Notes: generated by a model from the sequence alone, not told the origin. Shown: positions 1 to 11,651, counted from the first letter of the stretch. The stretch: 64,000 nt of DNA from Ceratopteris richardii (GCA_020310875.1 CM035427.1:86171598-86235597), one strand, 5' to 3'. Translations and numbers: made by a program.

Positions 1-47
1 TTCCTCCTCTTATTCTGCACACCAAAGCCCTTCATTGGTATCAGAGC
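1..47 (+). repeat. Copia-A 5' LTR tip and primer-binding site
   Basis: Bases 1-34 match the end of the LTR at 10820-10853, including the shared words TTCCTCCTCT and CCAAAGCCCTTCA. Bases 35-47 are the tRNA-Met primer-binding site TTGGTATCAGAGC. The rest of this LTR lies outside the window. Confidence 0.8.
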
Positions 48-1667
48 ATGTTGAAGGCTGGAGTGCAAGAAGCTTTAATGGAAGCTTAGGTCATAAGAGG
101 TGAAAGTGCAGGTCGGCATCTCTCCATAGCAGTTCAGTATTTTGGCCATAACTCTAGTTAGTAAGCTCTGATTGATGCGTTTTAAAGGTCTATGTGTAGT
201 TAACACAGAGGGCTACAATTTCACAAAGAGATACAACCTATTTTGGAGTTTTAGACTACCAAAAATTCAAAAAACGCAGACTGATATAGAAGACAAATCT
301 ACAATCACTTGGACATCAAGTGAGTGTTTTGGCTATAAGTTGAGTTTTACAAATCAGAATGAGATGATTCAACTTGGTATGAGTAGCTCGGAATAGCTTC
401 TACAACTTTGTAGAAGAACATAGATCCAAATTCTGAGCGAAAGGTCATAGAAATTGCAAAATACAGAGCAGTAGTGTTGCAAGTGAAGGTGAAATTGACA
501 ATGGATGCTTGTTTTGCATATATCTTGAGCTAAACACCTATGTTTGAGGTGTTCTTTATCTTGTTATGTAGCTAAGAAAAAGTTCTAGAAATTTGTTGGA
601 GGAAAAAAGCTCACATTCAGAGGTTATCACCTCTGAAACAACAAAACATAGAGCATCATATTTTCACCAAAACAACCCTAGTTGCTTTTGGAGTTTCATT
701 TTGGTTTGGAACTTTTTCAAGAGAGATTTTTCGGTGTGCAAGCTCTTATTTTCAGAGCTTCAAGGAATTGTACATGTATGATCACCGTGGTAGCTCCTCC
801 ATATGAGAGTAGAGCATGATCTTGTCACGTGTTTGGCATGTGAGATGACATTGTGGTATACTCTTTTTGAGTTTTATGTCATTATAAGTTTGATCATGGA
901 TGTATAGTGGCATTGTGGTCTATATCTTGCTTATGCCACTTGGTTATGGATTTACTTGCCGGTTGCACATACTTTTATGAGATTTGATTGTGGATCTTGG
1001 TTTGTACTTTTATCTTTGTTTTCTTTAGAGATACATGATTGAGATTGGAGCTTGAGTTGCACACTAACTTGTCACCTTCATTGGCTATTCTATTAGCATA
1101 AGTTCATTGATTTGACATATGTTGATGGTGATTCCCACATGATTTATTTGGTTCAGAGTCCATTTTGCAGAGGAGATGTTGTCGAAATTTTATCAGCTTT
1201 TATGCTAGAAGAGACCTCTAGTGGATCTTGAAGCTTGTGCACTAGCTTTGGATCATTGTTTATCTCCATTTACTTGGAATTGGTCATAGGTATTTGTGAG
1301 AGGTTAGACCATCTTGCAGGATTCATTCTTGAGTGGAAGATGTATCGCCATTGTATTAGTGTGTATTGCCATCAGTTTTTTGGCATGTGCATTTGCCATT
1401 ATCTTTGGTTGGATCAGTGACAGGTGGTGATAGGTTACTCATTGTTCTTTTGTTATTGGTTATCTTGTTTGATTGCTCAGTTTATATGGGATACTTTATC
1501 GAATTTTTCCCAAGATTCTTTCACATCTACTTGGTCATCTTGGAGACTTGGTTAGTAGGCTTATGCTCATGGTTTTATATGCATGCTAGATGCATGGATA
1601 TGTGACATGTGGTTCACATGGTTTCTTCTCCAGGGAGATATTTGTGATGTGAGTTATGCATATGGAT
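48..1667 (+). other. Copia-A long leader, no gene seen
   Basis: About 1.6 kb of T/G-rich sequence lies between the primer site and the Copia-B insertion. Only short open stretches of 60-80 codons occur, and none resembles a known family. It reads as the untranslated leader of Copia-A, long for a copia element with such a short LTR. Confidence 0.5.
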
Positions 1668-1897
1668 TGTTGATATATTTAGGTAGTGATGTGTGTGAAC
1701 ACACTAGGACCGCCGGGGCACTTTTTTCCCTCTTTAGGAGGTTTTTTTCCCCCGGCTTGTATATACGCCTAGTGCCCTAATGGGCTACTTATCTTTGTAC
1801 ATTCTCTAGTAATACATTCCGTCTTGTGTGTTGTGCTCCAAGCTTCTTCTTCTTCCTTGTGATGTTCGCGTGCTTCCGCAGACGTCTATCTCCAACA
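1668..1897 (+). repeat. Copia-B 5' LTR
   Basis: 230 bp, TGTTGATA to CCAACA. A TATA-like word GTATATACG lies at about 1759-1767 and is the likely promoter core. It is followed directly by the tRNA-Met primer site. Confidence 0.95.
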
Positions 1898-2252
1898 ATT
1901 GGTATCAGAGCAGGTCGTCGCTTCATCTACGGCGCCGTTGACACTCCTCCATTTGCAGTCTCAGATTCGCATGAAATTTGTTGAGCATACTCAGGGTGTT
2001 TCAGAGATCAAAACAGCTTCGCTTTGTGGTGCCAAAATCGCGATCTGAGCTCGTTTCGGCCTCCGAACGCACTATCACAGTGCTTGTGTAGGCTATTTCG
2101 TCTTTTTGTGCCAAAGGTATATACCAGTTTCTGTTCGCCAGTTTAAGCGTCTCGAAGTCTGTTACAGGTCTAGCAGAACTCGTCTGGGCAGTTCTGTTCA
2201 ACTTTTTGAGATACAGTCAATTTTCTGTATCAAGGTATTTTAGTCACCGGCC

Positions 2253-3332
2253 ATGGCTGAAAGCAGTGATGTATTTCGTATGTTGGCTGTTGAGGATAAG
2301 TTGGATGGTACCAACTACCCATTATGGGCTTATATGATGCGACATGTATTGGTTGCAAAAGGACTGTGGAACATTGTGTAGGGTGTTGAAAGACGTCTTG
2401 TTACACCTGCAACTACAGGTACTGCAAATACAGGTGTTGGAGGTGCTGGAGCTGATGAAGATGGTGTCGAAGATGATATTGTGCAGATTCCTATTCGTGC
2501 TGCTGTTTCTCTTGCACCTACTGCAGAGCAGATTCGCTGGGATGGCAGAGATGCCCAGGCACATGCATTGATAGCTTTGTCTATCAAACGTGCCATTATT
2601 CCTCACACTCGCTCTTGCAGAACAGCAAAGGATGCTTGGGATACACTTACCACATTGTACCAAGCTAGGAATGAGGCTCGTGTTGCTTACCTCCGAAAAT
2701 AGTTGGAGAGTGAGCACATGAATGAAGGTGATTCTATGGACAGTTTCCTAACGAAGATCAAAGATTTGAAGGAACAGTTAATTTCTACTGATGAGGTTAT
2801 ACCAGATAGCTCACTTGTGCAGACTGTTCTGAATGGTCTTCCTAACTCATATCAGAGTTTTGCTTCTACTCTTCGGTTGATGATGAAAGGCAATCCAAAT
2901 GCCTTATCATTTGAGGAGTTAGTCTCTGTTTTGTTGCAGGAAGATCAGTCCAGGCAGAACAGGTCCATTATGCGAGTTGCAGATCAAGCTTTCCTGGCTA
3001 GTTAGAAGGGCAAAGGAAAATGGGGCTCTTCTACTAGTAAGCAGAAATCTGCAAATGCTGCACAATCGAAGAACCAGGATAAAGATGAGAAGAAATCAGA
3101 AAAGCAGAAATTGTTTTGCAAGTACTGTAAAGGAAATGATCATATCATAAAGAACTGTACAAAACTGGCTGCTAAAGAGGCAAAGAAGAAAGAGGCTGGA
3201 ATGGTTGTTGCAGAGGCCTCTACACCAAAAACAGAGTCTGCAAATCTTGTGCAGGAAGAAGAATGGGCGTTTACTACTGTCTGCAGTTTTGACCCATCTT
3301 CTCATGATCAATGCATGTCTGCAGTAGACTCA
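2253..3332 (+). pseudogene. Copia-B gag remnant
   Basis: The reading starts MAESSDVFRML at 2253, as in Copia-C and Copia-D. It shows a UBN2-type copia gag region (LDGTNYPLWAYMM, then the YQARNEARVAYLRK area). A CCHC zinc knuckle follows near 3117-3160 (CKYCKGNDHIIKNC), the nucleic-acid-binding part of the particle protein. It is part of a fossil element and not intact. Confidence 0.85.
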
Positions 3333-3347
3333 GATGTTTGGTATTTT
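3333..3347. repeat. LINE-a target-site duplication, left copy
   Basis: GATGTTTGGTATTTT occurs here and again at 5306-5320, flanking LINE-a. A perfect 15-bp duplication is typical of target-primed LINE insertion. Confidence 0.9.
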
Positions 3348-5305
3348 TTTTTTAATATAAAGGAAGTTCGGCAATAGCCTACTCTCCCGGACTTGAATTA
3401 AATTAAGAAACAAAGGTACAATAGAAGGGGACTAGTGCCCACGGGACCCCCCAAATCCCACAAAGCAGGGGAAGCATGATTGAATCCTAGGTAGCATTAC
3501 AGAGAAGGTTAATCACCCTCTCATCGCCCTCATGCGGGGCCCACTTGGGTTTGAGCTTGTTGTTGATCAAAAGGAGGACTTGATGGTGCCTGAAGGGGGG
3601 GGACTTCTTACTGTTAACGATCCTTTTGCCCAGGAGGAATAGTGATTTCTCAATCGACCACTCCCTGGGGGGATCGCCGAAGTTGAGAGCACACCTCTCC
3701 CGCCAAATTTTCCACAGGACTTCCCCTCTGATGGCGTTCCAGAGTGTCGCAGAGCAGCCGATCGCTTCTCCCAAAAGGACTTGTTTCCAACTAAGCTGTT
3801 TTTGGAGTCTGATTTTCATTCCAACCGTCTGCCAGATTCTGTAGGAGTTGGGGCAAGTAAGGAAGATGTGTGGGACATCTTCGATAGCGCGGTGGCAGCG
3901 TTTGCACCAAGGAGGGATCCCACAAAGTTTGCTAGCCTTGTGGTTGGTCCAAATTCCTCGATGAAGAATTTGCCATAAGAGGACAGACTTCTTAATCTCA
4001 ATAAGGGGGTGCCAGATACCCATGAATTTCATGTCCCACCGAAGCCGCGTCCAAGACAGGCACCACTTCTTGTTGAGGCTGATCTGGAGGTCAGCCGTAT
4101 CTTTGATGTTCGGGATTTTGAGTAGGCTATTTCCATTGTGCCATTTGAGACCAAGCGAGTTCGGTGTGTCGTGTCCCATGAGAAGGCGAGTCTTGTGACG
4201 ATCCCAAGCGAGGCATCTGCTTTGCAGAGTGTTCCATTCTTCGTAGGAGATGTTTATGCGAGGGTCAATATCCTCGAAGTTGATCCAGTTGTTGGTGTCA
4301 TGTTTCCAGAGGTGTTTCCATTTTTTGAATCCTTTGTTCCATAGCTTCTTGGCATTTTGAATGTTCCGCGGCTCCACACTCCGGATGCCATGTATCGGAA
4401 ACCAGATAGAGTCGTTTTGTCTGATTCCGGCCGCCCACTTCCAGTCCTCGCTAATTCTTGTGAAGCTTTTGACTTTATTCCAGCCCTTCCAAAGGGAGCA
4501 CACGAGATTGGATCCTTTCGGGAAGACGGGGATCGGGGAGAAAAGCAGGGTCATGATGTCAAGATTCTTCCAGTTCGGGAACCCCGTGAGGGCCAACTCG
4601 TTCTTGTTTCTGAAGATCAGCTTGGCCCACGAGGCCTCCCTATTGCACCAAGCCTTAATCATCCATTTGGCTGCCAGTTTGTTAGCCATACACCCAATGT
4701 CCAGGATACCAAGCCCCCCGCTATCTCTAGGGCTAGTGCAGATGGCCCATTTGATTTTAGGCACCCCCCTTCTGTTATGATCGCCCGTCCAAAGAAAGTT
4801 TCTACAAATACTATTCAGTTTGGACAAGCCTTGCTCATTCGGTCTCCAACAAGAAAGGAAGTAGATGGTAGAAGAGAGGAGGAACGTGTTGATAACCATC
4901 GCACGCCCAGCGAGATTGATTTGCATGCCTCTCCAATAGTTAAGTTTGTTTTCGAGTTTAGCCAGCACCCAGTTCCATCGCTGCTCCATAGAGACGCCAA
5001 ACCCCAAGGGGATTCCAAGAAGTCGAAGGATTTGGCCCTGCGGAATGATTTGACAGCCATGATCAGTGAGAAGGCCAGGATTCTGTCCCACGATAGCCCT
5101 AAAGGCGGTCTTGGAGTGGTTGATTTTGGATCCAGAGGCTTCACAAAAGGTAGCAAGACACCTCCAGAAAGTATCCAGGCTGGTATTATCATTGTGGACG
5201 AACGCGTTCATATCATCAGCAAAAAGTCTCATGATGATTTGACTGTGGTCGTGAGGCAGCCGGAGGCCTTTGATATTGCCAGCCTCCACATGATGAGCCA
5301 CAAGT
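3348..5305 (-). mobile_element. LINE-a: 5'-truncated L1-type LINE inside Copia-B
   Basis: The element runs on the minus strand. Its 3' end is at left, with a short T-run (an A-rich tail on its own strand), and its truncated 5' end abuts the right copy of the 15-bp duplicated site. It keeps the second half of ORF2 only, from just before the RT FADDM motif to the C-terminal zf-RVT region. The frame is open throughout and the duplicated sites are perfect, so it is young and landed after Copia-B. Confidence 0.95.
3487..5305 (-). CDS. LINE-a ORF2 C-terminal part: RT second half and zf-RVT
   Basis: About 606 codons are open to a stop at 3487. Near the start lies the RT catalytic motif FADDMNAF, followed by SKINHSKTAF and LLGIPLGFG, which are usual in plant L1 reverse transcriptases. 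The C-terminal third has a zf-RVT pattern (HKASKLCGIPPWCKRCHRAIEDVPHIFLTC). In a whole LINE, ORF2 nicks DNA and reverse-transcribes its own RNA. This copy lacks endonuclease and the RT fingers, so it cannot act alone. The open frame continues upstream to an ATG at 5415, but those first codons are Copia-B sequence read backwards and are chance. The shorter plus-strand open frames here are shadows. Confidence 0.9.
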
Positions 5306-5320
5306 GATGTTTGGTATTTT
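5306..5320. repeat. LINE-a target-site duplication, right copy
   Basis: Second copy of GATGTTTGGTATTTT, after which Copia-B resumes with the protease-region reading YFDSGATKH. Confidence 0.9.
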
Positions 5321-8300
5321 GACAGTGGGGCAACCAAACATATTACCTCGCAGCGCAGTTTCTTCTCTTCACTCGAGCCTACCCCTACAGGGAATACTGT
5401 TACATGTGCCAACAACTCCTCTTATCCTGTTATGGGAGTTGGTAAGATCATTCTGACTACAGCTGATGGTAGTTCTTTCACTTTGTCAGATGCTTTATTT
5501 GTGCCAGGGATCAAAAAGAACCTGTTATCAGTTTCTGCATTAGCCAAGATTGGCTTGGTTGTGAAATTTATTGATGACAGGTGTATAGTTCATGATCTGT
5601 CAAATGGCGATGTGATTATTGCTTCATGATTCTCAGGCTATGTCAGATGCAAAGCTTTGGCATGCACGCTTTGGTCATCTAAATTTTGCTAGTTTGCTAT
5701 GCCTGCAGAAATCTGAAATGGTGTCCTCTTTGCCCAAACTTGAGGCACCTGGAAAACATGTTTGTGAAGGCTGTATTTTGGGCAAAAATGCAGCATTCCT
5801 CCTTTCCAAAAGATGGTTTCAGTTCGGGCTACGCAGAAATTGCAGCTTGTACATAGTGATGTTTGTGGTCCTATGCAGACACCCTCTTTTGGAAATTACC
5901 TTTACTTCGTGGCTTTCATTGATGATTTTTCCAGGCATGCATGGGTATATCCACTCAAAGCAAAGTCCAAAGTGTTCATGTGCTTCAAACAGTTTTTGGT
6001 TTTGGCTGAAAATCTGTTAGCATGTAAAATGGGCACCCTCCATTCTGATCGGGGGGGGAATATATGTCTTCAGATTTTAATGCATTTCTGGCTGAACGTG
6101 GGATAAAACACCAGTATACAGTGCCGTATACACCTCAACAGAATGGAGTTGCTGAACGAAAGAACAGGTCACTCATGGAGATGGCGAGGTGCATGGTCAA
6201 AAGTCAGGCTTTACCACATAGTTTCTGGCTTGAGGCTGTCATGTGTGCAGCATATGTACTGAACAGGTGTCCCACTAAAGCGCTGCAGTCTATCACTCCA
6301 TATGAGGCTTGGCATGACCGCAAGCCATCTGTTGCTCATCTACGTGTTTTTGGTTGTTTGGCATATGCATTAGTGCCTGAACAACATCGTAGAAAATTGG
6401 ATGATAAGGCAGTAAAATGTATTTTTGTTGGGTACAGTTCTGAAAGTAAAGGCTATCGTCTGTATCATCCACAGACTAAACGCATTCTGGTTAGCCGTGA
6501 TGTTGTCTTTGTGGAAGATGCTATTCAGCCATTGCTTTCATGTACTAAGGAGACATTTGTTAGCTCCAAAGACATGTATGATACTTTGATGCCTCTTTTT
6601 ACAGGTGGACAATCTAGTCCTGGTCCTAATGAGGCAACTTCTCAGCCTTTGCAGGTTTCATATGATGATGCAGATCATTCCATTTTTGATGTAGATTTAC
6701 ATGATGCACTTGTTGATGAGAGAGCTGATATTGAGCAGGCAAAAACTATGCCAAAATGGCTGGTGCAGACTTTGCGTGATAGCAAATTAGATGCACCTTT
6801 GTCATATCGTACTCGTTCAGGCTCTCATAGTGCCTCCTTTGCATCAGATTGCTATGCTATGGCTGCGTCTAGTCTCTGTGATGAGAATGAGCCTGTTTCT
6901 TTTGATGAAGCACAGAATTCAGAAAATTGGATGGCTGCTATGCAATCTGAATATGATGCTATAATGAAGAATGGTACATGGTCTTTATGTGACTTGCCTC
7001 CAGGCAAGAAGGCCATTGGCACTAAGTGGGTATACAAGCTGAAGCGTAAACCTAATGGTACAGTTGACAGGTATAAGGCTAGTCTTGTTGCAAAGGGTTA
7101 TGCACAGGAAAGAGGCATTGATTTTGATGAGACCTTTGCACCTACATGCCGTATGACTACTGTTCGGAGCATTTGTGCACTTGCAGCCCATCATGGTTGG
7201 AATGTACATCAGTTGGACATTAAAACAACATTTCTGAATGGTGACTTGCATGAAGAAGTGTATGTTTTTCAGCCCCGTGGCTTTGTGCAGAAAGGGCATG
7301 AAAACCAGGTGTGCAGGTTAAAAAAGGCATTATATGGTTTAAAGCAAGCACCACGTGCCTGGTATGAGAAGATACATGCCTATCTGATTGCACATGGTTT
7401 TGAGAACAGTCCAACTGAAAGCACCTTATATGTTAAGCATGCTAATGATGTACTTCTGATCATTGTTGTCTATGTTGATGACATGCTGCTCACTGGTCCT
7501 ATTGAGAAGCATATTGCTGATTTCAAGGCTGATTTGCAAGCCTCATTTGAGATGTCTGATTTGGGGCATTTGCATCACTATTTGGGCATTCAGTTTATGC
7601 AAGTTGATGGTGGAATGGCTTTGTGTCAAACGAAATATATTGACACATTATTGCAGCGTTTTGGCCTTGAAGACTGTAAGCCTATTGCCACTCCTATGGA
7701 GACAGGTTTACGATTGAGTCTTCATGATGGTGGAGATGCATTTGATGCTGTTCTATATCAGCAGGCTGTTGGATGCTTGATTTACTTATGCATTACTCGG
7801 CCAGATATTCAGTTTGCTGTCTCACAGATGAGCAGGTTTATGCATTGCCCAGGAGTCACGCATTGGAAGGCGGTTAAGCACATCTTTCGCTACTTGAGTG
7901 GTATTCGGCTACTTGGGTTGTTTTATCCCAAGGGGGGATCACTACCGCCAGATTTGCATGCTTTTTTTGACTCAGATTGGGCTGGTTGCTATGACACTCG
8001 TGTGTCCACCAGTGGTTTTTGCTTCATGCTTGGTAGCTCATGTATATCTTGGTTGAGCAAGAAGCAGCCTACTGTGGCCACTTCCAGTTGTGAGGCTGAG
8101 TATAGGGCAGCTTTCACAGCGACTGTTGAGTGTGTGTGGCTCAGACGCCTTATGGCTGATTTGGGTGTTGGCCAGTCTTCTGCCACCACCATCTTCACTG
8201 ACAGTCAGAGCGCATTGGCAGTTGCGAGGAACCCTGTGTTCCATGCTCGCACTAAGCACATTGAGGTGCATTATCACTATGTCAGGGAGAGGTTGATGTT

Positions 8301-8424
8301 CTCTGCTGGGGAGATCAGCTTGGCATATGTGCCCACGCAGGAGAACATTGCAGACCTTTTCACAAAGGCTTTGCCTTTTGAAGCTTTCCGCAAAGCTTTG
8401 GGCTTACTTCCTTTTGTGGAGTGA
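5321..8424 (+). pseudogene. Copia-B pol remnant (protease area, integrase, RT, RNase H)
   Basis: In order: the protease-side DSGA area just right of the LINE, GAG-pre-integrase (LWHARFGHLNFASL, about 5655), the integrase core (about 5850-6400, with VPYTPQQNGVAERKN), an acidic linker, RT (about 6950-7730, with YVDDMLLTG) and RNase H (about 7940-8370, with SCEAEYRA and [17 protein letters not shown]). The last 786 codons, from 6064, form one long open stretch, which agrees with recent insertion. As a whole the polyprotein is broken. Confidence 0.92.
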
Positions 8425-8485
8425 TTTCCACATAGCTTGGCACTTCCTTATACATAAGTGCCAGCTCCTTGTTCACCGCATCACT

Positions 8486-8728
8486 CTCAGGGGGGATTTG
8501 TTGATATATTTAGGTAGTGATGTGTGTGAACACACTAGGAGCGCCGGGGCACTTTTTTCCCTCTTTAGGAGGTTTTTTTCCCCCGGCTTGTATATACGCC
8601 TATTGCCCTAATGGGCTACTTATCTTTGTACATTCTCTAGTAATACATTCATTCTTGTGTGTTGTGCTCCAAGCTTCTTCTTCTTCCTTGTGCTGTTCGC
8701 GTGCTTCCGCAGACGTCTATCTCCAACA
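8486..8728 (+). repeat. Copia-B polypurine tract and 3' LTR
   Basis: A G-rich tract ending GGGGGGATT (8490-8498) primes plus-strand synthesis in this family. The 230-bp LTR follows at 8499-8728, and then the right copy of TGGAT. Confidence 0.93.
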
Positions 8729-8810
8729 TGGATATGCAGGTGTGATTATATTGAGGATAGAGTATTGTTTCTAGTCTCTTGTTATATTTATAATCTCTTG
8801 GATTGCCAGC

Positions 8811-9611
8811 ATGGTGTCTTCTCGATTTGATGGCACTGACTTTCGGAGATGGAAGGCTCAGATGTGGCATACATTGGTTCGTGTAGGGTTACACATGTAT
8901 GTGCATAGAGATGCATAGAGGCCTCGTGACATGCCTGTCCATGTATGGATGGATATGGATGCATTGGCCAGCTCCACTATCCGATTATAGCTTGTGGATT
9001 CTATATATGAGTCTGTTATGTATGAGGAGTCAAGTAGTGCATTATGGCAGAGACTACATGATATGTATGCGAGTCCATTGACTCATGTGAGATATAGATC
9101 ACATCAACAGCTTTGATGTTGGCCCTATGGTTGTGAGGGCCATATTCGACGATATTGCTTCAGGCAGATGCGACGACGAAGTCAGAGATATGCACATGAT
9201 GCAGGTCAGGTAGTGGTTTCAAGAGAGTCTATGGCAATTGATTATACTAGTGATGGTGATATCACTTTCTCCTATGGTTCATCTCAGGAATCCTCTTGTT
9301 CATTGGATAGCACACATATGGGTTGGTTGCTTGATGCATTAGCCAATTTTCATATTACTCCACATCGTGAGTGGTTTTGTTGATTCTCAGGTGAGAGTCG
9401 TGGATGTGTGCACATGCCTAATGGTACGACATATGACATTGAGGATAGAGGAGATGTATGCCTTATGCTACCTAGTGGAGCATCACTTATGCTCAGACAT
9501 AAACGTTATGTGCCTTCATTCCATATGAGCTTGATTTCAGTTAGCCAATTACAGGAGAGCAGATGTTATGCATTCCTTGGTGAGCATCATTTTCAATTGC
9601 AGTTGGGATAG
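8811..9611 (+). pseudogene. Copia-A gag and protease-area remnant
   Basis: Starting at ATG 8811 the reading is MVSSRFDGTDFRRWKAQMW, a usual start of copia gag. A degraded zinc-knuckle area follows near 9120-9165. From about 9320 to 9610 the readings LLDALANFHITPHREWF and RHKRYVPSFHMSLISVSQL match the protease and GAG-pre-integrase area of copia polyproteins. This is a fossil with several breaks. Confidence 0.7.
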
Positions 9612-9614
9612 CTT

Positions 9615-9968
9615 ATGCTTGTCAGAGGTGCCAAGATTGGGCACATGTATCCACTGCATGTACTTCATGTGAGAGACAGTCTCGTCTCCGTGGGAGTTCA
9701 GCCTTATGTGCAATGTGAGACTCTTCATGTCTCATTTCGTCTACCTGCAGATAGGCCTATTGATATTCATGATGCACATGTATGGCAGGATTCAGATGCT
9801 CAGATGGATGCATATGTAGAGCATGTTTTGGATGCTCATGATGCTTATATAGAGCATGATTTTCTTGATCATATGGATGCTCATATGGAGCACACTTTGG
9901 ATGATCAGTTGGGTGCTTTAGAGCATGATGTGGATGCTCATGTAGAGCATTGTGATGATACTCAGTGA
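9615..9968 (+). repeat. His/Asp-rich coding minisatellite in Copia-A
   Basis: An open stretch of about 117 codons carries repeated words such as DAHVEH, DAYVEH and DAHMEH, from a DNA repeat around GATGCTCATGTAGAGCATG with loose spacing of about 40-60 bp. It lies where copia elements have the linker between integrase and RT, a fast-evolving acidic stretch. It is probably a repeat-expanded linker; a function is not evident. Confidence 0.55.
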
Positions 9969-10079
9969 GAGTTAGCTCATTAGTTTGACCTTGGTATTGA
10001 TGTTGTGCGGTTAGCTCATGTGGAGCATGATGGTACACTTGGTGTGGTAGAGTAGGATAGCTCTTATGATACATAGTGT

Positions 10080-10445
10080 ATGTTAGAGCATACTAGCTCT
10101 CAAGGTGCACAACTAGACACATCCTTTGTTGAGAGCATGATTGCATTAGATGTTGATGAGTCAGCAATCATGCAGTCATTCTTGGATTCGCTCATGCTAG
10201 ATGTTGACACAGACATGTTAGGACATGTTAGTCTTGACGATGGCGCTTTTGATGTCTTGGATACAGGCATGGCTGATATGCTTAGCTTAGCCAGGATAGC
10301 ACATGTTTCGTCAGCATTCGAGAGTCTGATGTACGAGTTATTATGCTCGAGACTAGACATTGCAATTGCTATTGGAGCATTTGCACTTGGAGTTATCAGT
10401 TGTTTGATGATTGATATAGGCATAGAGCGAGTGGGAGCTTTGTAG
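10080..10445 (+). pseudogene. Copia-A remnant near the RT-RNase H junction
   Basis: Acidic sequence leads into SSAFESLMYELLCSRLDIAIAIGAFALGVIS, which resembles the copia signature around GSLMYAMVCTRPDIA between RT and RNase H. The hydrophobic run could be mistaken for a membrane segment, but the copia match explains it better. Fossil. Confidence 0.5.
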
Positions 10446-10666
10446 GAACTTCATCAGTTCTTGCACCAGTCAGATATGAGCTCGACTCTTATCGATATGA
10501 GTCTAGAGTAGTTTGAGGTGCATGGATACACCTTGTTCGAGGTAGTTGGTGTAGGCAGAGTAGTACGTGTTGAGATCTAGACTCTTCTTATACGTTGTTG
10601 TATAGTTCTACATCATTCTTTGTATATTTTTCCACTTATGGTCACATTGACCCTTAAGTAGGAGAT

Positions 10667-10853
10667 TGTTGGGGATGTAAGGGTCATGTGACCTTACCCT
10701 CATATTCATAAATATAAATCATATATAGAAAATTGCCTCAAGAGAGTTCATTATGTGGGTTTCGAGGCTCTAACCCATCTGTGCGCATCTCTCTTGTCTC
10801 TCTCTCATTCCACCTCCTCCTTCCTCCTCTTGTTTTGCCACCAAAGCCCTTCA
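10667..10853 (+). repeat. Copia-A 3' LTR
   Basis: 187 bp, starting TGTTGGGGATG just after a short purine tract (GTAGGAGAT) and ending CCCTTCA. Its end matches bases 1-34. The promoter-like words TATAAATCATATATAG lie about 40-60 bases in. Confidence 0.8.
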
Positions 10854-10861
10854 ATACTTGT

Positions 10862-11090
10862 GTTACATCTTAGTGGATTGAACTCATGACCTACCGGTTG
10901 AGAGTACGATGAGCTAACCACTTGTCCCAAAAGCTATTGTTGAGGATTCCTTTCTAAACCTCCGTCTTAAGGTGTGGTTCAACCATCACCTACCCGATTA
11001 AGAGTAGGATGAGCTAACCACTTGCCCCAAAAGCTATGGTTGAGGATTCCTTTCTAATCCTCCCTCTTAGGGTGTGGTTCAACCATCACC
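10862..11090 (-). repeat. Two tandem tRNA-like units (SINE-type head)
   Basis: Two units of about 100 bp (about 10889-10987 and 10988-11087) are close to 90% alike, with the start of a third. On the minus strand each reads TGGTTAGCTCATC (box A-like), then about 25 bases, then a box B-like word (GAGTTCAATCC or GGTTGAACCAC). This is the internal RNA polymerase III promoter layout of tRNA-derived SINEs. No full cloverleaf folds by eye, so it is not called a tRNA gene. Confidence 0.45.
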
Positions 11091-11651
11091 TACCTGTCAC
11101 TTTATGTCATTTAACTTTTGCAAGATCTTGAATGAGGCATGACTAGCCATCAAGGCCATAGTAGAATGTATATCTCGTAGGAGGTGGATGCACTTAACTC
11201 CTATGCACTGAGAAAAATTATCATGAATTTTTTTGGCCATGAAGAGTGGAATTCAATACCGAGCTATTTGATCATCTTGTTTGCACTTACAAAGATCAAG
11301 AACATAGAGAAAAAGATGGTTCAATTGCTTTAGATTTCATTGGCATGTGTCTCCCTGTCCAAAATTAATGGTTGTTGAAGATTGCATGATAAAAGACAGA
11401 TTGCTTTTGAGCAGGACTCATATTGAAACTTGGCATATCTAACAAAGCGAATCAATGATATTTAACAATGCCCTTCCTATCAATGATCATTCTATGAATT
11501 GAGATGCATCATGCCATATTATGAGCTCATGTTAAACGAGCTATTATACGATGTGATTGAGGTCAGGTTGGTAAGGAAAGAACCTTAGATTTATTTTGCC
11601 TCTTTGCTGCATGGACCATTATCCATTTCACATAATGGAATATGCAAGAAA

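Larger units (their letters stand above)
1668..8728 (+). mobile_element. Copia-B: Ty1/copia element with both LTRs, inserted in Copia-A
   Basis: It has two 230-bp LTRs (1668-1897 and 8499-8728), both starting TGTTGATA and ending CCAACA, and both flanked by the 5-bp duplicated site TGGAT (1663-1667 and 8729-8733). The primer site at 1899-1911 is TTGGTATCAGAGC and a purine tract AGGGGGGATT precedes the 3' LTR. By eye the LTRs differ at about 5 of 230 positions, so the insertion is fairly recent. The order gag, integrase, RT, RNase H is that of Ty1/copia. It is a fossil with roughly half a dozen breaks, and a LINE lies inside it at 3348-5305. Confidence 0.95.
1..10853 (+). mobile_element. Copia-A: old Ty1/copia element, interrupted by Copia-B
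   Basis: The left edge carries the last 34 bases of an LTR ending in CCCTTCA, followed at 35-47 by a TTGGTATCAGAGC primer-binding site matching the 3' end of initiator tRNA-Met. A matching LTR tip ends at 10853, so the two ends frame one element. The interior has a leader (47-1667), then Copia-B, then a gag-like start at 8811, a zinc-knuckle area, a protease-like area, a His/Asp-rich repeat and a short piece resembling the RT-RNase H junction. Most of the pol region is not recognisable. It is a fossil with many breaks and is older than Copia-B, which sits inside it. Confidence 0.8.

Noticed and set aside
4357-5307. A 316-codon plus-strand open frame
   Set aside because: It lies opposite the LINE-a RT frame, has no family pattern, and is a shadow of that frame.
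3487-5415. A 642-codon open frame that could be read as a new fusion protein
   Set aside because: The first codons (5415-5306) are Copia-B sequence read backwards; the remainder is LINE-a ORF2. The 15-bp duplicated site marks the border, so the join is chance.
10080-10445. Possible membrane or envelope-like protein in Copia-A
   Set aside because: The hydrophobic run lines up with the copia RT-RNase H signature around GSLMYAMVCTRPDIA, which explains it more simply.
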